Shown: one piece after another, positions 13,101 to 25,014 of the stretch
Layout of the letters: every line of letters begins with the position of its first letter
Numbering within the stretch: position 1 is the first letter of the stretch
Assembly: GCA_914767885.1 (NCBI GenBank)
Contig: CAJZBQ010000008.1
Location: 248,001 to 312,000 of the forward strand
Direction of reading: 5' to 3'
DNA: 64,000 nucleotides
Source: Blepharisma stoltei
Taxonomy: Eukaryota; Ciliophora; Heterotrichea; Heterotrichida; Blepharismidae
Position numbers and translations under genes: made by a program
Notes under the pieces: generated by a model
The model's database searches: none
Told to the model about the DNA's origin: nothing
The model's input: only the letters and a program-made list of their open reading frames with translations

Positions 13101-13205
13101 TCAAGGGACTTTACCTTTGTCATTAGAAGGCAGTGAGTCGTGAACTTCCGAAGCTTGAAGCAGCACAACTGATAAAAGACAGCAGAAAAGAAGCTGACTT
13201 CGCAT
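1191..13205 (-). CDS. Giant Cys-rich / PKD-REJ / GPS / multi-membrane surface protein, split by six insertions
   Basis: Reading the minus strand from ATG 13205 with TGA as Trp, six open blocks join into one gene of roughly 3,150 residues, ending TAA at 1191. The order is: a signal peptide (residues 1-18, MRSQLLFCCLLSVVLLQA); about 1,800 residues of CxxC-rich repeats; two PKD/REJ-like beta-rich blocks (from 5763 to 2619); a GPS-like motif ending with HFSMF; one membrane helix; a 150-residue Pro/Glu-rich loop; and four more helices. Blocks join in phase across TA-bounded insertions at 2228-2618, 4405-4684, 6616-6930, 7228-8169 and 10320-10510; the insertion near 5764-6215 could not be resolved. 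The architecture resembles polycystin-1/REJ or adhesion-receptor proteins, but no PLAT domain was seen. A role in cell-surface adhesion or sensing is inference. Confidence 0.72.
2228..2618 (-). mobile_element. TA-bounded IES-like insertion (389 bp) at the GPS site
   Basis: On the minus strand the gene reads ..FHFS-M-F then TAA, and 389 bp further on reads MFKLTQTEVV. Both edges carry TCTATGTTT. Deleting from the TA at 2617-2618 to the TA at 2228-2229 gives HFSMFKLTQTE in one frame, linking the GPS-like motif to the first membrane segment. The interior (2290-2600) is less AT-rich than the flanks and holds only a 61-codon frame of no evident meaning. Confidence 0.75.
4405..4684 (-). mobile_element. 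TA-bounded IES-like insertion (278 bp) with CTC/GAG ends
   Basis: The insertion separates two PKD/REJ-like blocks. Its ends are TA-CTCATTTCC and GGGGGAGT-TA, an imperfect inverted repeat. TA-to-TA removal joins SIQLS to KTSGDVSPDSD in phase. Just inside the left end is TTTAAATTGGAACAAAA, a motif also seen near 18,910 and 32,490, which suggests a small element family. Confidence 0.8.
5764..6215 (-). mobile_element. Unresolved insertion (~450 bp) in the giant gene
   Basis: Cys-rich coding sequence stops at about 6215 after SSFDSNSNS and resumes at about 5763 with FFCSVMEGSKTC. Between them are in-frame stops, AT-rich ends and a GC-richer core (5930-6115) with no long ORF. The upstream edge shows TAACTCCCC, like other insertions here, but no pair of TA sites restores the frame. 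The element may be mutated, or may use another boundary. Confidence 0.5.
6616..6930 (-). mobile_element. TA-bounded IES-like insertion (313 bp)
   Basis: The frame runs into TAG after CATCIG at 6923. Removing TA 6929-6930 through TA 6616-6617 gives CATCI-AFPSHTTATKCTSC in phase and keeps the Cys spacing of the array. The interior is very AT-rich and non-coding. Confidence 0.7.
7228..8169. mobile_element. 940-bp TA-flanked element with ~40-bp inverted repeats and GC-rich cargo
   Basis: Both ends carry TAACGATGACCCCCCC followed by a second inverted stretch around TTCAATCTTCATGTCTA. A related CATGTCT../..AGGCATG motif recurs 60-70 bp inside each end. TA-to-TA excision joins CAASC-TSCEDVTGLC in phase in the Cys-rich gene. 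The core (about 7340-7860) is clearly GC-richer than its surroundings and has several medium ORFs on both strands, including one starting at ATG 7350 (MATRVNLPSWRR..), none recognised. TA target and long terminal repeats fit a Tc1/mariner-type non-autonomous element, but no transposase is present. Confidence 0.8.
8170..12899 (-). repeat. Tandem Cys-rich coding repeats (about 156 residues, 468 bp period)
   Basis: The giant gene contains tandem units with CxxC clusters such as PTNCDYCND, SHCLMCQDVSGDC and NNCDLCENITGKC alternating with Lys/Val-rich strands (KVKVKKTSCC). Marker sequences recur every 468 bp at about 8843, 9310, 9778 and 10246, and the last units are almost identical in DNA. Older, diverged units lie at 10.5-12.8 kb. 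This points to recent unequal crossing-over or gene conversion in a surface protein. Confidence 0.85.
10320..10510 (-). mobile_element. TA-bounded IES-like insertion (189 bp) inside a Cys-rich repeat
   Basis: Sister repeats read GGAACATTCTATGCATTTCC. Here the same site is split as ..GCATTC-TA-ACTCATAAATC ... GAGGAG-TA-TGCATTTCC. Deleting between the TA pair restores the sister-repeat sequence and the frame CENITGKCI-ECSKKVKFP. The tandem copies serve as the empty-site control. Confidence 0.88.
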
Positions 13206-15019
13206 ATTTATAAACCTTAATTTTTAGTCATGAATTTCTGGATAATAAAAATATGGGATAACATTTTTTTCAGAGGCTTGGAATTAGGAAGACTTAATAG
13301 GCAAGCCAAATAAATTTTAAAACTTTTGTATATACAAGGACTAAATAAAAAAAATTATAAGGGACGTTTTGATGTTTAGGAAGTTTTCGGCTGTAGAAAT
13401 CCAGCAGGTGGCTTGGGAATGCTAGATTTTAGTTTTAGGACAAGTTGGTGGGAAAAGGGAGGTCTTGGGTTGCTTTTGAAATTTTTTCACCTTTGAGAAC
13501 TTTTTAAAATATTGCATATTGAGCAATTGTCTGGGGTGTCTGGCGAGTAGACCCAACCTCAAGCAAGCAGATTCCATAATTTAAGAAAGTCAGGGTGGGT
13601 TTTTGCCAGGTCAGATCTTAGCAGGGGTATTTTTTCTTTGTCCCATGAATGATAAAGAGAAGATGTAAAGTCAGACATACTTCAGGCAAACAATTTTATA
13701 CCTATTAAGGCAGTAATAAAGAAGGAAGCAGTAGGTGTCCTGAGCACTACAAAGACTAATAGATCCTCTGTCATAGAGCATGGTCAAGCTTAGCCAGGAG
13801 ATGTTAGGCTTTGCCTTATAAAATTAAAAATCTAATTGTTTATGGAAAGAAGAAGGATAGGTCTTATATTTACCTGGCTTTAAAGAAGTAATAATAAATT
13901 GCATAGAATTTAATAAATCTAATCATAATTGTATCGAGTTTAATCGAATTCTACTCATAGGCTTAGTTTTGAATATCAGAGAGCTGGTGAATTTTAGGCA
14001 AAACCCTTATGTGTTGACCTTTTAAGTTAAGCAAAGGATAAAGGATAAAGAATTAAAATTAAAATATATTTTTACTCTGAAGAAAAGCTGTCGATATAGA
14101 TTAAATAATTATTAGAAATTGATTGCATTTTTAGATTGAATCAGTTACGCTTCTAAAAAAAAATTGAAAAATTTTTAGGCTATGTGATTGATTTTGATTC
14201 CAAAATCATAAAATTTATATTATCTAATTCAATAAATGCTTTTTTGTTTGCCATCTAAGTTTTATATGCATGATTTACTTTATATTAGAAATTGTTAAAA
14301 ATAGTATTTTACGCCGAAAAATTGTTAACAGTTTTCATATTTGCTTAAAGCCGAACTTCCGATATTGAGGGAAATATTTTCTATAGCTTATATAGTGGAA
14401 GTTCTAGTTAATTGAATAAAAAAAAACAAACAATAAGCCTCATAACCTTATTTAATTCTTTTAAAGCTTACTAAGAAAGCTTTTTTATCATTTCTTGACA
14501 AGAAAAATTCATTGAAAAATTAGTGAATTCCTTTAACCAAAATTATTTCAATCTTAGACAAAATTCACAACTTCAGCGAGAATTTTTCAATCAGAAAAGA
14601 TGACAGACGACCACCTTAAACAGCCTTAAAGCAGCTGAAAATGCCAGAAAATTGTTCTGAATAAAATTACTTCAGTAGATTTTAGAATCATAAGTTGAAA
14701 GAAAATTGGCGAAACTCTAGACTGCCTGAATAAAAATTTTCTGTTTTATTCCAAATTTGCCTTGAAGAAAATAATAAAAATATAAATAGAGCATGATCTG
14801 GTTGTTTAAAAATAAAAAATCAGCAAAGAAATAGATAAAACTAATAAAAAATAATCGATAGCAACTAAAATTTAGTGAATATAAAGAATTACTCGAAGAA
14901 ATTCAATTAAGAAATATCAATAAAATAGGAAATATTTTATAACTAGCAAGAAATAATAAAATTTCATTTTAAGAAACCTTATTAGGCCAGTTGATCTTAC
15001 TATTTACCACCAATTACTC
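13206..15019. other. Intergenic region upstream of the giant gene
   Basis: No ORF of note. A less AT-rich patch lies at 13,380-13,800, and the remainder is AT-rich. The start of the giant gene is at 13,205, so any promoter lies in the first part. Nothing else could be supported. Confidence 0.5.
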
Positions 15020-17251
15020 CTATTCACTACTAATTTCATAAGTATAACTCTCTTCAAAATTATTTTCCGGAGTCTTGAAATCAAAAAACCCTTTAACACG
15101 GCCTAAAATTTCACTTATCCCATTTACACTTTCATTAATACAATTCATTCTCATCCATACAGGGCGCTTATAAAATGTATGCCTTTCGTCCACCAATAAA
15201 ATTACAGCATAATCATTTGCATGCCTAATTGCTCTTCCTATTGACTGATTTATAGTTTTATGACAATTCGTCTCATAGAAAACTCTTCCATTAAATCCAG
15301 TATTTTTTGAGTCTAAAAAATTAATTCTTTCTTTAACTTCTATATCAAAACAATTTAAATAAGGTAACCCAACCATTATAATGCACCTGCCCAGCTCATC
15401 ACTAAAGTTAATTCCTTCACTTAATTTACCTCTCGCGACTGCAAAAAGTATGGCACCTTCTCCTTGGGCGCAGCTTGAATACTGGTCTAAAATATTCTCA
15501 TTTCTCTTATCGTAAAATATTTTTTTATATTTTTGGATTTTTTTAGCACAATCACTATTTATATAGTTCTGCAATTTTCCTAAAAAACTGAAAGAGGGCA
15601 GGAAAACAACGATTCCATTAGGAACCACCTGACTTACGTCAGTTATCAGCTCACAAAGGTCAGTCATCATTATAAGATCGTCTCGTTTCTCAAATACAAA
15701 TTTAAAAGGTCTGCCACTTTTCCCTTTAGGCACTATAGAAACTAATAAATTTTCTGGAGGAATCACATGGCCGCATGAAAAAAAAGCCATTTCTGAGCGA
15801 GGGATGTCTTCAAAAAGATCTATAAATTCTTCTTGAGGCTCAATTGTGCCTCCGATTAGGATAATGCATCGTACTGCTTTTAAAATAGATCTGAAGGGAA
15901 TTATTGGATTTAGCAGCAAATATTTTATTTTAGGATCAGCTCCTTCACACCTATCATAAATTATGCAGGAATCTGTAGGGTCGTTTATAAAGCACTCTAA
16001 AAACTCAATAAAATAGTAAAAATACGTCTTATCGTGTGAAGAAAGATTACCAAATCCCATAACTTTTCTAGCTAAATCGTCTTTTTCTATAAATTTAAGA
16101 ATTTCATCATATCTGCCTCTCCCAAAGCTATATTTCTTAATAAAATCGTTTACTGGGATCGAAAGGCCTTTTTTTGTAGGGTCCTTCATGGCTCAACTAA
16201 TAAATCCATCTAATTTTCTTATAAACTGTAAAATATAGTTAACACGGCTTGCTTTTTCAGAACTCCAGCCACTTCAGTAATGATAATAATATTCGCTTAA
16301 AGTCTTTTTGCATTGCTTTATTTGGCTATTTGTCAAAGAAGCTGAGTATGCGTCGATTGTTGATTCTATCAAATTATGAGCTTCGTCTATGATAAGAATA
16401 GAGTTTTGTAAATTTATTTTGGAGCGATTACGTATTCTTTTGTTAAGAATTGATAAATAGGGGGCTATAATAACTTCTGCTTCTTCAATAGCAAGCCTTG
16501 AGCCATAATATGGGCAGCCATGCTCTCTTCTGCCAGCTATTAATAGATCTTCAATATCACGTATTTCATTGATTATGTGCTCACATATGCGTTTGGCTCC
16601 GCTAAAATATGAACAATGAATTTCTCTTTGTTTTGGCTTTTTATTTTTTATATTTTTATTCTCTAATTCTTCATTTTCTTCTTCCTTATATTCAATTTCG
16701 GCTTCTACCATCATTTTTTCTTCTTCCGGGTCTTTTTTAGCTTCTTCTAATTGCATTTTCTCATTTAATTCGCCTTCTTCTTTATCTGTGTCTTCATCTG
16801 TGTCGTCATAATACGCTTCTCCTATCATTTCTTTGCATTTATGATCAATTTCATATGAATTTTTGAATTCTTCAAGCTCTGGGTTGATACAAAATTGCTT
16901 TCTTGATCCGACTCTGACAGCCCGAATTTTGTCTTCTCCTTGACCTCAAATTGTTTTTTTAATTTCAGAAATAAATTGGTCTAACTGTAAATGAGTTCTA
17001 CTTGTGTATACAATTTTTGGAAAATATTGACTTATTGCGTGCTTTTTTTTGCGATAATTCTTGCTAGGCCGAGGATAGTTCTGATCACGAAGCCACTTGA
17101 AGGATGAGCTAATTATGCTTAGCGATTTTCCTGTTCCTGTTGGGCTTTCAAAAATTCCAACCTTTTTAGTGTCAAGGGTTCTATAAAGCTCATTCATGAG
17201 ATCAAGCTGAACATCGTAAGGCTTATAAGGAAAATTAAAAGTTTGCTCCAT
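15020..17251 (-). CDS. DDX11: DDX11/CHL1-type Fe-S DNA helicase
   Basis: With TGA as Trp this is a single frame of 743 residues. Walker A is SPTGTGKS near residue 37, followed by the Ia-type motif [12 protein letters not shown]. Four cysteines suited to the Fe-S cluster are at FCINP, DHKC, HCSYF and [11 protein letters not shown]. The DEAH box is [11 protein letters not shown]. The C-terminal motifs include [16 protein letters not shown] and [25 protein letters not shown] and SEGINF match DDX11/CHL1 within the XPD/FANCJ/RTEL superfamily 2 group, which works in sister-chromatid cohesion and replication. Between the second and third cysteines is an acidic insert ([13 protein letters not shown]). 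It is shorter than animal DDX11. It ends TAG, with TAA two codons later. It has no insertion, unlike its neighbours. Confidence 0.9.
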
Positions 17252-17542
17252 TTAAATATAAGAAAAATCAATGAAGTGCTTCAGTCAAGTCGCTTATGAA
17301 GTTCAATAATAAACAGTTATATTTACTTGTACGGGAAATCAAAATAAATAATCAGGTTTTTCCCAAAAAACAATATAAAGGAGTGAAATCATTAAATGGG
17401 TGGATGCTATAAATACTATTTTGCAGCTGTAACTCTGCATTACAATAGAATATAATCATTTGGTTGATAAGTTTCTTTCAATCCCAAAATAAATAGCTTC
17501 ATTGATTCGTTATTTTCGTATCATCTAGATTTTTTAAGTTAA
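17252..17542. other. Divergent intergenic region
   Basis: 291 bp separate the helicase start (minus) from the TPR gene start (plus). The stretch is AT-rich and probably holds both promoters. No specific motif could be assigned. Confidence 0.5.
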
Positions 17543-20500
17543 ATGAGTAATCGAAAAATAATAAATAGTAGAAATATGGATAAAAAACGATGCTTTGGAC
17601 CATGCTGTAGACTCAATGTCGAATATGCATGCAAATGTACTTCTCCTGAAACTTATTTATGCGAGGAGCACTTAACAGAGCATTGCAAGAAAACTCAAGT
17701 AACTCATCCCTTTTATCATTTATCTGTAAACACTTTTGAAGGAACTATAAAAGCAATTCTTGACTTTTTTGAGGGGGAGTTGGCTGAAAAAACCAAAATT
17801 AAAAGCAAGTTAATAGTTTGCCTTGGTCAAACCATTTCTGGCTTGGAAAATACCCTCAAAATGCTTTTAAAAGAGATTGACTCTGATTTCGACAAATTAA
17901 ACATGTATATTGAAAATCCTTCTAATTTTCATCACTTTTCTTATAATGGCCTAGAAACAGTTGAGAAAGTTCGAGAATGATGTGCGAGCATCTTAACCCC
18001 TACCGAGGTTTTTCATTCATATGGCGAAATGGCAAAGAAAATTGATAAGATGATAAGAAACTTAAATAAAACAATAGTTGATTGTATTCAAAATAGAGGA
18101 ACTTCAAAATCAAAGAAAATTGAACAAAATGATGAAATTAGTGCTGAGGCAGAACCTGGTTTAATTCAAATAGAACAAATTGAAGAAAATGATAAAAATA
18201 ATAGAAATTTACATGATGAGGTGGTCCCATATAGCCAAAACAGAGAAGCGGCTCAGGTTAATTCAAATGAAGATGTCTCATACAATGAAATAGGAAATAT
18301 TTTATATAATGAATATGCATATGAGGACGCAATAAAAAGCTATAATGAGGCAATTAAAATTGATCAAAACAAGTTTTAAATTAGTTTATATTATTATTGA
18401 ATAACTCTTGAATAGTCATGTTGGCTTCATCACTCTATCGCTTTTCAGCCTGAGCACCAATATTATTGCGTTCCTTTTCTCAGGCAAGGGCTTGCGCTCT
18501 CAACTTGAGATTTAGGAGAATAGGTTATTATGTTGAGTGCCAGCATGGCTATCTTTTCATGAAATTAAAAGAGCGAATTTTCTGGTTAGGTCGCCGAAAA
18601 AGATGAAGCACGTCCTCCAGGCCCAATTCCAGGCATCTTTGAGATGCTCGCTTTTCTTTACTTCAAAGTTCCGTCTCCCTACAAGTAAAAAGCTGATTGG
18701 ATATGAGCTCTGGGTCAGTCATCTCAGCACTGCTGCTCCACTGAAAACAAGTAAATCAGGCTGGACACCAATTAAACTCTGCTCTCCTTTCCACAAGGTC
18801 CTACAGATGTTAAAAAGGGGAAGGTTAATTCTCCATGCCATTTTTTATGTGTGGTCAAAACAATTCAGTTTATTATATAAACAAAGCGAAGGCTCTAACT
18901 CCCGCATTTTTAAATTGGAACAAAATATCTGCGAAATTTTCCCCCTTAAATTGAAAAAAAAGTTTCTTCTTCATATTAATTTTTATAAATTAATTTAACA
19001 GAAAAAAACACAAATAGAATGTCATTAGCAGCTTTCTTACTGAATCTATTAAATTTTTGAAATTTATGTTTAATTTATAACTTCTCCTTAATTAGAGCTG
19101 GATTGTTCTAATTTTAAAGGTGAGGATTAAATAAGCTAGGCAAAAAAGAAGAAGCCTTAGGGTCTTTTAGTCAAGCTGCTAAAATTGATCCAGATAACGA
19201 GGAGCTCATAAAGCCTTATAATAAAGCTACCCTAGTTGAACAAATTAATGATTTGGAATGCATAGATATCGGAAATACTTTCTATGGCAGAAAAAAATAT
19301 GAAGAAGCTTTAAAATATTATAACATTGCCATAAAAATTAACCCAAATAATGGCAATCTTTATAAATACAAAGGAGATGCTTTAAAGGGTTTAAATAGAA
19401 ACAAAGAAGCTATAAACTACTATAATCAAGCTATTTGAATCAATCCAAAAGATCATAATGCTTATAATGGGATCGGAATTATTTACTCTGCTGAAAAGAA
19501 ATATCAAGAGGCCATAAAATACTATAGCGATGCCATTAGGATAAACCAAAATAACGAAGTCTATTATTTCAATAAAGGAGATGCTCTAATGGAGTTAGGA
19601 AGAAACCAAGAAGCCAAGGAATTCCTCAACAAAGCTATTAGCATTTGTCCAAGATATGATAAAGCATATAATAGCTTGGCAAATATCTTTAAAAGAGAAA
19701 AGCAATATCCAGAAGCTATAGGATATTATAATAAAGCAATTGAAATTAACCCGAATTGTGCAGCCTATTTTTTAAATAAAGGAATAGCTCTTAGTGAAAT
19801 TAAAAGAAACGAGGAAGCTATTGAGTGCCTAAAGCAAGCTCTTAGACTCTATCCAAATTATAAAGAAGCATATAATAACTTAGTCCCCCTCCGTGAGCGA
19901 AGAAAAACTATGGAAAAGTCTCTATTTTTTACCCTCCATGAGCGGACAAAATTTTTTTGAAAAAAATATTTGATATATGAATTATAATTAGAATAATGAA
20001 ATCTCTAGCTAATTTGTTTAATTTTAAACAGCTCACATTTTAAAACATAAAAAATAAATTAATATAATTTTTACTTTTTCAATTTTTTCCATTTTATAAT
20101 TTTTTTCAAATTTTTAAAAAAAATTACCATAAAATTATACATAATGCTTTTTTTAAAAAAAAAAACTTACCCTCCCATGAAAGAACAACAGTTTTTTGTT
20201 TCCTCATGGGGGAATTAGGGAAATATATTTTATCAAGAAAAAAAATATCAAGAAGCTGTAGTAAACTACAGTGAAGCAATTAGAATAGAGCCAAATATTT
20301 CAATTTATCACTTGAATAAAGGAAATGCTCTAATTAAGCTATCGAGAAGCAAAGAGGCAGCAAAATGCTTTAATGAAGCTATCAGAATTGACCCAAATGA
20401 TGCTGAAATATGCAATATAATAGGAAACAATTTCTATGATGAAAAAAAATATGAAGAAGCATTAGATTTTTATTCCAGAGCTATCGGAATAAATCCTAGC

Positions 20501-21436
20501 AATGCAAAATATCATAAAAATAAAGGAGATGCGTTCGAAAAATTAGAAAGGAATGACGAAGCTATAGATAGCTATCATCAGGCTATTAAATGTGACTCAA
20601 ACTATGCTATGGCATATAATCTTATTGGAAATCTGCTTTATTATAACTACCAATATGAAGAGGCAATAGCATACTACAATAATGCTATTAGAATCAGCCC
20701 CGAGTATTCAATTTACTATCGTAATAAAGGGGATACTTTACGTGCATTAGGCCGAAATAGAGATGCTATAGATTTATATAATCAAGCTCTTCTAATTGAT
20801 CCTAATAGCAGCATGGCATATCTTGGCCTTGGAAATGTCTTTTGTAACGCAAAAAGGCATAAAGAAGCACTGAGCTATTTTAATGAAGCGATCCGTATCG
20901 ATCCTAACAATCCTGCTTTCTATACACACAAAGGAACAGCCCTTAGCGAACTAGGTAGAAAAGATGAAGCTATGGAGTGCTTTAACGAAGCAATTAGAAT
21001 TAATCCGAATTATGCTAAAGCATATAGTAGCATCGGATTAATGTATCATAACGATAAGAGGTATAAAGAAGCTATAATACAATTTAATAATGCAATTAGA
21101 GCCAATAAAAAAGATCCGCAGCTCTATTTAGAAAAAGGAAACACTCTAAAGGAGCTAGGACAAAAAGATGAAATGATGGGTTGCTATTATGAAGCTATTA
21201 GAATTAACCCAAATTTTGATACAGCATACAATAACATAGGATATATATTTGGTGAGGAAGGAAATTATGAAGAAGCAATAAAATATTACGATCAAGCTAT
21301 TAGACTTAACCAAAGAGTGGCAGCTTATTATAGAAATAAAGGAATTGCTTTAAGAAAGCTCAATAGAGCGGAAGAAGCAATTGAGTGTGATAATGCAGCT
21401 AATAGTATAGAAAGTGAGTCCAGAATAACTATCTAA
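17543..21436 (+). CDS. B-box-like zinc finger + TPR protein, interrupted twice
   Basis: ATG 17543 opens with a zinc-binding motif: CFGPCC, then YACKC, YLCEEH and EHC..H. A helical region follows, then at least a dozen 34-residue TPRs (YYNKAIEINPNCAAYFLNKG type), ending TAA 21434-21436. TGA at 17981 and 19436 reads as Trp. Two segments break it: about 18380-19125, whose edges could not be resolved, and a MITE at 19883-20214. After MITE removal one extra A in a run (TTAGGGAAATAT) leaves the frame one base off, so this copy may be dead or the base may be an error. TPR arrays bind protein partners; the partner is unknown. It is a paralogue of 22376-24673. Confidence 0.7.
18380..19125. mobile_element. 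Unresolved insertion (~745 bp) in the first TPR gene
   Basis: TPR coding stops after IKIDQNKF and resumes at about 19126 with NKLGKKEEALGSF. The part at 18,415-18,860 is GC-richer than the surroundings. Near 18,905 is CTCCCGCATTTTTAAATTGG, close to the end motif of the 4405-4684 insertion. A 153-codon frame (18537-18998) has no recognisable domain and is probably fortuitous. No TA pair restores the frame. Confidence 0.55.
19883..20214 (+). mobile_element. MITE-like element, diverged copy, inside TPR gene
   Basis: A member of the CTCCGTGAGTGAAC family flanked by TTA (19880-19882) and TTA (20215-20217). The left arm has two direct copies of the terminal motif and the right end carries a degenerate hairpin. 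It is more diverged than the other copies. The interruption lies between TPR units. Confidence 0.85.
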
Positions 21437-22375
21437 ATAATAAGCAGAGATAAAAAAGCATTTGTTAAATCTTGCTCTATGGCAAAAATTAGAGATAATT
21501 AAAACTTTTTATATTCTAAAATGGCAATACCTAAAAGCTACATATTTATCGGCCAGAATCCTCACTTTCAATTTTGGCTATAAGGATTGGTTTTGCATTG
21601 GAGTTCTATCATACTGAGGCTTGTAAGCAATTTTATTGGAAGGGCCTTACCTTGAACAGTCTTTAAAAAAGTAAAATAATTAATTTTTTCACCTAGCTGC
21701 ATCATCAGAACTTTAGTGATCAAGAAACTGGAATAAGTCAGTTGTGAATTTTCGAAGATTACAATATTATTCTAGAGCATACGCTGGTGAAGCAAGGAGA
21801 CTATGCCTGAGCTTTGTGGGCGCCGGGCGCAGAAGAATGACTAGGAATTCTAAGATAGCCTGCGAGGGACATAAAGCGAATAATTTAAGTTAGAAGTCAA
21901 AAATATAAATTAATTAGAATGCTTCAGATGATTTATGAGGATTAATTGTAATAGTTTTTTTACTTTTCCATAAATAAAATATTTTTAGTAGAGGTAATAG
22001 GTAGCTTCATTCGATTACAAATAACTCAATCTTATTTATCAGAAATATAATTTTTATAAATTCCCCAAGTTGAATTTTGCATATTTAACAGTAATTATTT
22101 AATCTTTATATAATGTTGACCCTTGCTAATCACCAGTATATGATCTAAAAAATTATTAAATGCATTTAAAATCGATAGTTTAATAGAAAATACTCTTATC
22201 ACAAAGCAAATATATTACAAATCATCCAAACAATGCCATTATTCAAAGCATAAAATTCATTAAAATACACCTGTTTATTGAGTTCGTGATCTATTGAAGT
22301 GCCTAAAACTAATGATGCTAACTACATTTAGCATTAATATTGTATAATTTTAGAAAATTCGTAGAATAATAGAAA
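21437..22375. other. Intergenic between TPR paralogues
   Basis: No ORF. A GC-richer patch at 21,540-21,870 resembles the non-coding cores of the insertions but matches nothing recognisable. The last 500 bp are AT-rich and precede the start of the next TPR gene. Confidence 0.5.
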
Positions 22376-24673
22376 ATGAGCACCATGAAATGCTTTAAGC
22401 CAGAATGCAAGCAAGAAGTAGAATATGTATGCAGATGCACTTCTCCTGAGATATACTCCTGCAAAAAACACTTAGCAGAGCATTGCAAATCGACAAACAA
22501 AATTCACTTTTCTGACGCTATCGTTTTGACGCTTGTTGAAGGATCGAAAAAAGCAGTTCTTGAGCTTCTTGAACAAGAAAAGGTTATAATAGGTGCCACA
22601 AAAACCCAATTAATAGCTACCGTTGGCGAAACTTTATCAAATATAGGAAATCGCTTTAAAGAGCTTCTTAAAGAGCTGGACTCTGGCTTATCAAAAGTAG
22701 AGGATTTCTACGAAAATATAATTTCAGCAAAAAGAATAACGAAAGTGGACCCAGTTTTAAGCTTGCTAGCTTTAGATCCTGGTTCTGCTATTGAAAAAAT
22801 TAAAGAAATGATACCAGAGAGATCAAGTTCCATCGATTGTGCTAGAGATTTTTGTGCCGTGAGTAACGAAATTGATAAGATGCTACAAAATTTCAAAAAG
22901 AAAGTACCTAATGTTTCTCAAGAACCCAAAAAATTCAAAAAAATTCAAAATACTCCACTCTCCATAGAACCAAATAGCAAGTCTCTATATCCTTGTGAAA
23001 ATCATGCAATTCCAGATGACCCAAATGAAGATGCAACCCAAAATGCAATAGGAATTACTTTATGTGAGGATAAAAGGTATACTGAGGCAATTCCAGCTTT
23101 CGATAAGGCAATAAAAATTAACCCAAATTGCGCAGTTTATTACATTAACAAAGGAGATGCCCTATTGGAACTAAAGAAACTAGGAGAAGCTAAAACCTGC
23201 TATGATTTAGCTACTAGGCTTAATCAAGACCAATACAAGGATAAATTATACAATGGCATAGGAACTATCTGCTATAAAGAAAAGAAATATGAAGAAGCTC
23301 TAAATCACTTTAACAATGCAATAACAATAAATCCGCACTGCTCACTTTATTATAGAAATTTAGCAAACTCTCTAAAAGAGTTAAATAGAACAGATGAAGC
23401 GAAAGGCTGGTACCATGAAGCCATTATTACTAATCAAAACGATGACGAAGCATACTATGAATTAGGAAATATTTTATATTTAGAAAAGAAATATGAAGAA
23501 GCTCTTTCTAATTATACCAATGCTATTAGGATCAACAAAAATAATGCTAACTATTATAAACAAAAAGGACACGTCCTGAAAGAGCTAAATAGAGCAGCTG
23601 AAGCAAAGGACTGCTATAATAATGCAATAAGAATAAACTCAAATGATGATGAAGTATATAATCGCCTAGGAATTATTTTGAAAGATGAAAAAAAGCTTGA
23701 TGAAGCATTAAAAACTTACGACAATGCTATTAGAATTAATCCAAAATGAGAGTATTATAGAAACAAAGGAAATGTTTATGAAGAATTGGGCAAGTTAGAA
23801 GATGCTAAAGGATGTTATAATACAGCTCTTGAAAAAAATCAATATGACGATTTTTCATATAATGCTATTGGAAATATCTTAAAAAGCTCTGGTCAATATG
23901 ATCAAGCAATACTTTGATATGATAGTGCTATCACGTGTGACCCAACTTGCACTTTATATTATAGAAATAAAGGGAATCTCCTAGCTTTATTAAGAAGAAA
24001 AGATGAGGCTTTTGAATGTTTATACAAAGCACTAGAAATTGATCCGCGTGCAGATGCAGTGTGCAACGACATAGGGAATATTTATTATAATGACAAAAAA
24101 TATAGAGAAGCTTTAGAATATTATGAATACTCTATAAATCTCAACCCAGAAAATGCAGCTTATTATAGAAATAAAGGAAAAGCTCTTGTTGAGTTAAAAA
24201 ATAGAGCAAATGCTATTGAATGTTTTAACAGTGCCATTGAAATTAACCCAAATTTTGATACAGTTTACGATGAATTAGGGTTGATTCATAAAGATAATGA
24301 GAATTATCTAGAAGCTTTGAGATGTTTTAGCAAAGCAATTGAAATAAATCCCAGGTGTGCACTTTATTACAGAGATAAAGGATATACTATGAAATGTTTG
24401 GGGAAAATAGATGATGCTAAAGCGTGCTTTAGAAAAGTTATTGAAATTGATTCAAACGGTGATGCAGCATATAATGAAATGGGAAATATATTTTGAAATG
24501 AAAAAAATTTTAACGAGGCATATAAATATTACAGTTGAGCTGTAAAGATAAATCCAAATTCTGCGCTTTATTGAAGAAATGCAGGAGATACTTTAAATAA
24601 GCTAAATAGATACAATGAATCAAAGGAGTGCATAAAAAGAGCTAAAGCATTGGAAAAAAGTTCTAAGACTTAG
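22376..24673 (+). CDS. B-box-like zinc finger + TPR protein (intact copy)
   Basis: Reading through TGA as Trp gives 765 residues without interruption, ending TAG. The N-terminus has KCFKPEC, YVCRC, SCKKH and EHC..H, a B-box-like zinc-binding pattern, followed by about 150 residues of predicted helix (VLELLEQEK..). About 13 TPRs of the form YYRNKGNxLxELxRxxEAxxCYNxAIxINP then run to the end. TGA-Trp codons fall at conserved positions, for example NPKWEYYRNKG. This is the best template for the degraded copies on either side. Scaffold or ubiquitin-adaptor function is only a guess from the domain types. Confidence 0.85.
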
Positions 24674-25014
24674 TTGGTTTGATGGCTATTTGAAAATTAA
24701 ATAAATTACCCTTTTTACTTATAAAACTTTAAAATATGTAGTTTAGGAAAATATTAATTTTTAAAAAATGCTAAAAAGTCGACAAAAAGACCGATAAATA
24801 TTGAATTGCATGATGAATTTGACATAATAGTTAATTATTTTTGCTGTTGATAGCTGATGGGAAAAAATATCATCTTGCTGCAGTTGAATAGCAAAGAAAA
24901 ATTAGAATTATTGATAATATACGCACTATATTAGCTCTAAATCAGAGATAACTTATAAATTATAATATTATCATAAAGCAGTTTCTTTATAAATTAAATA
25001 GCGATTATAGAGAT

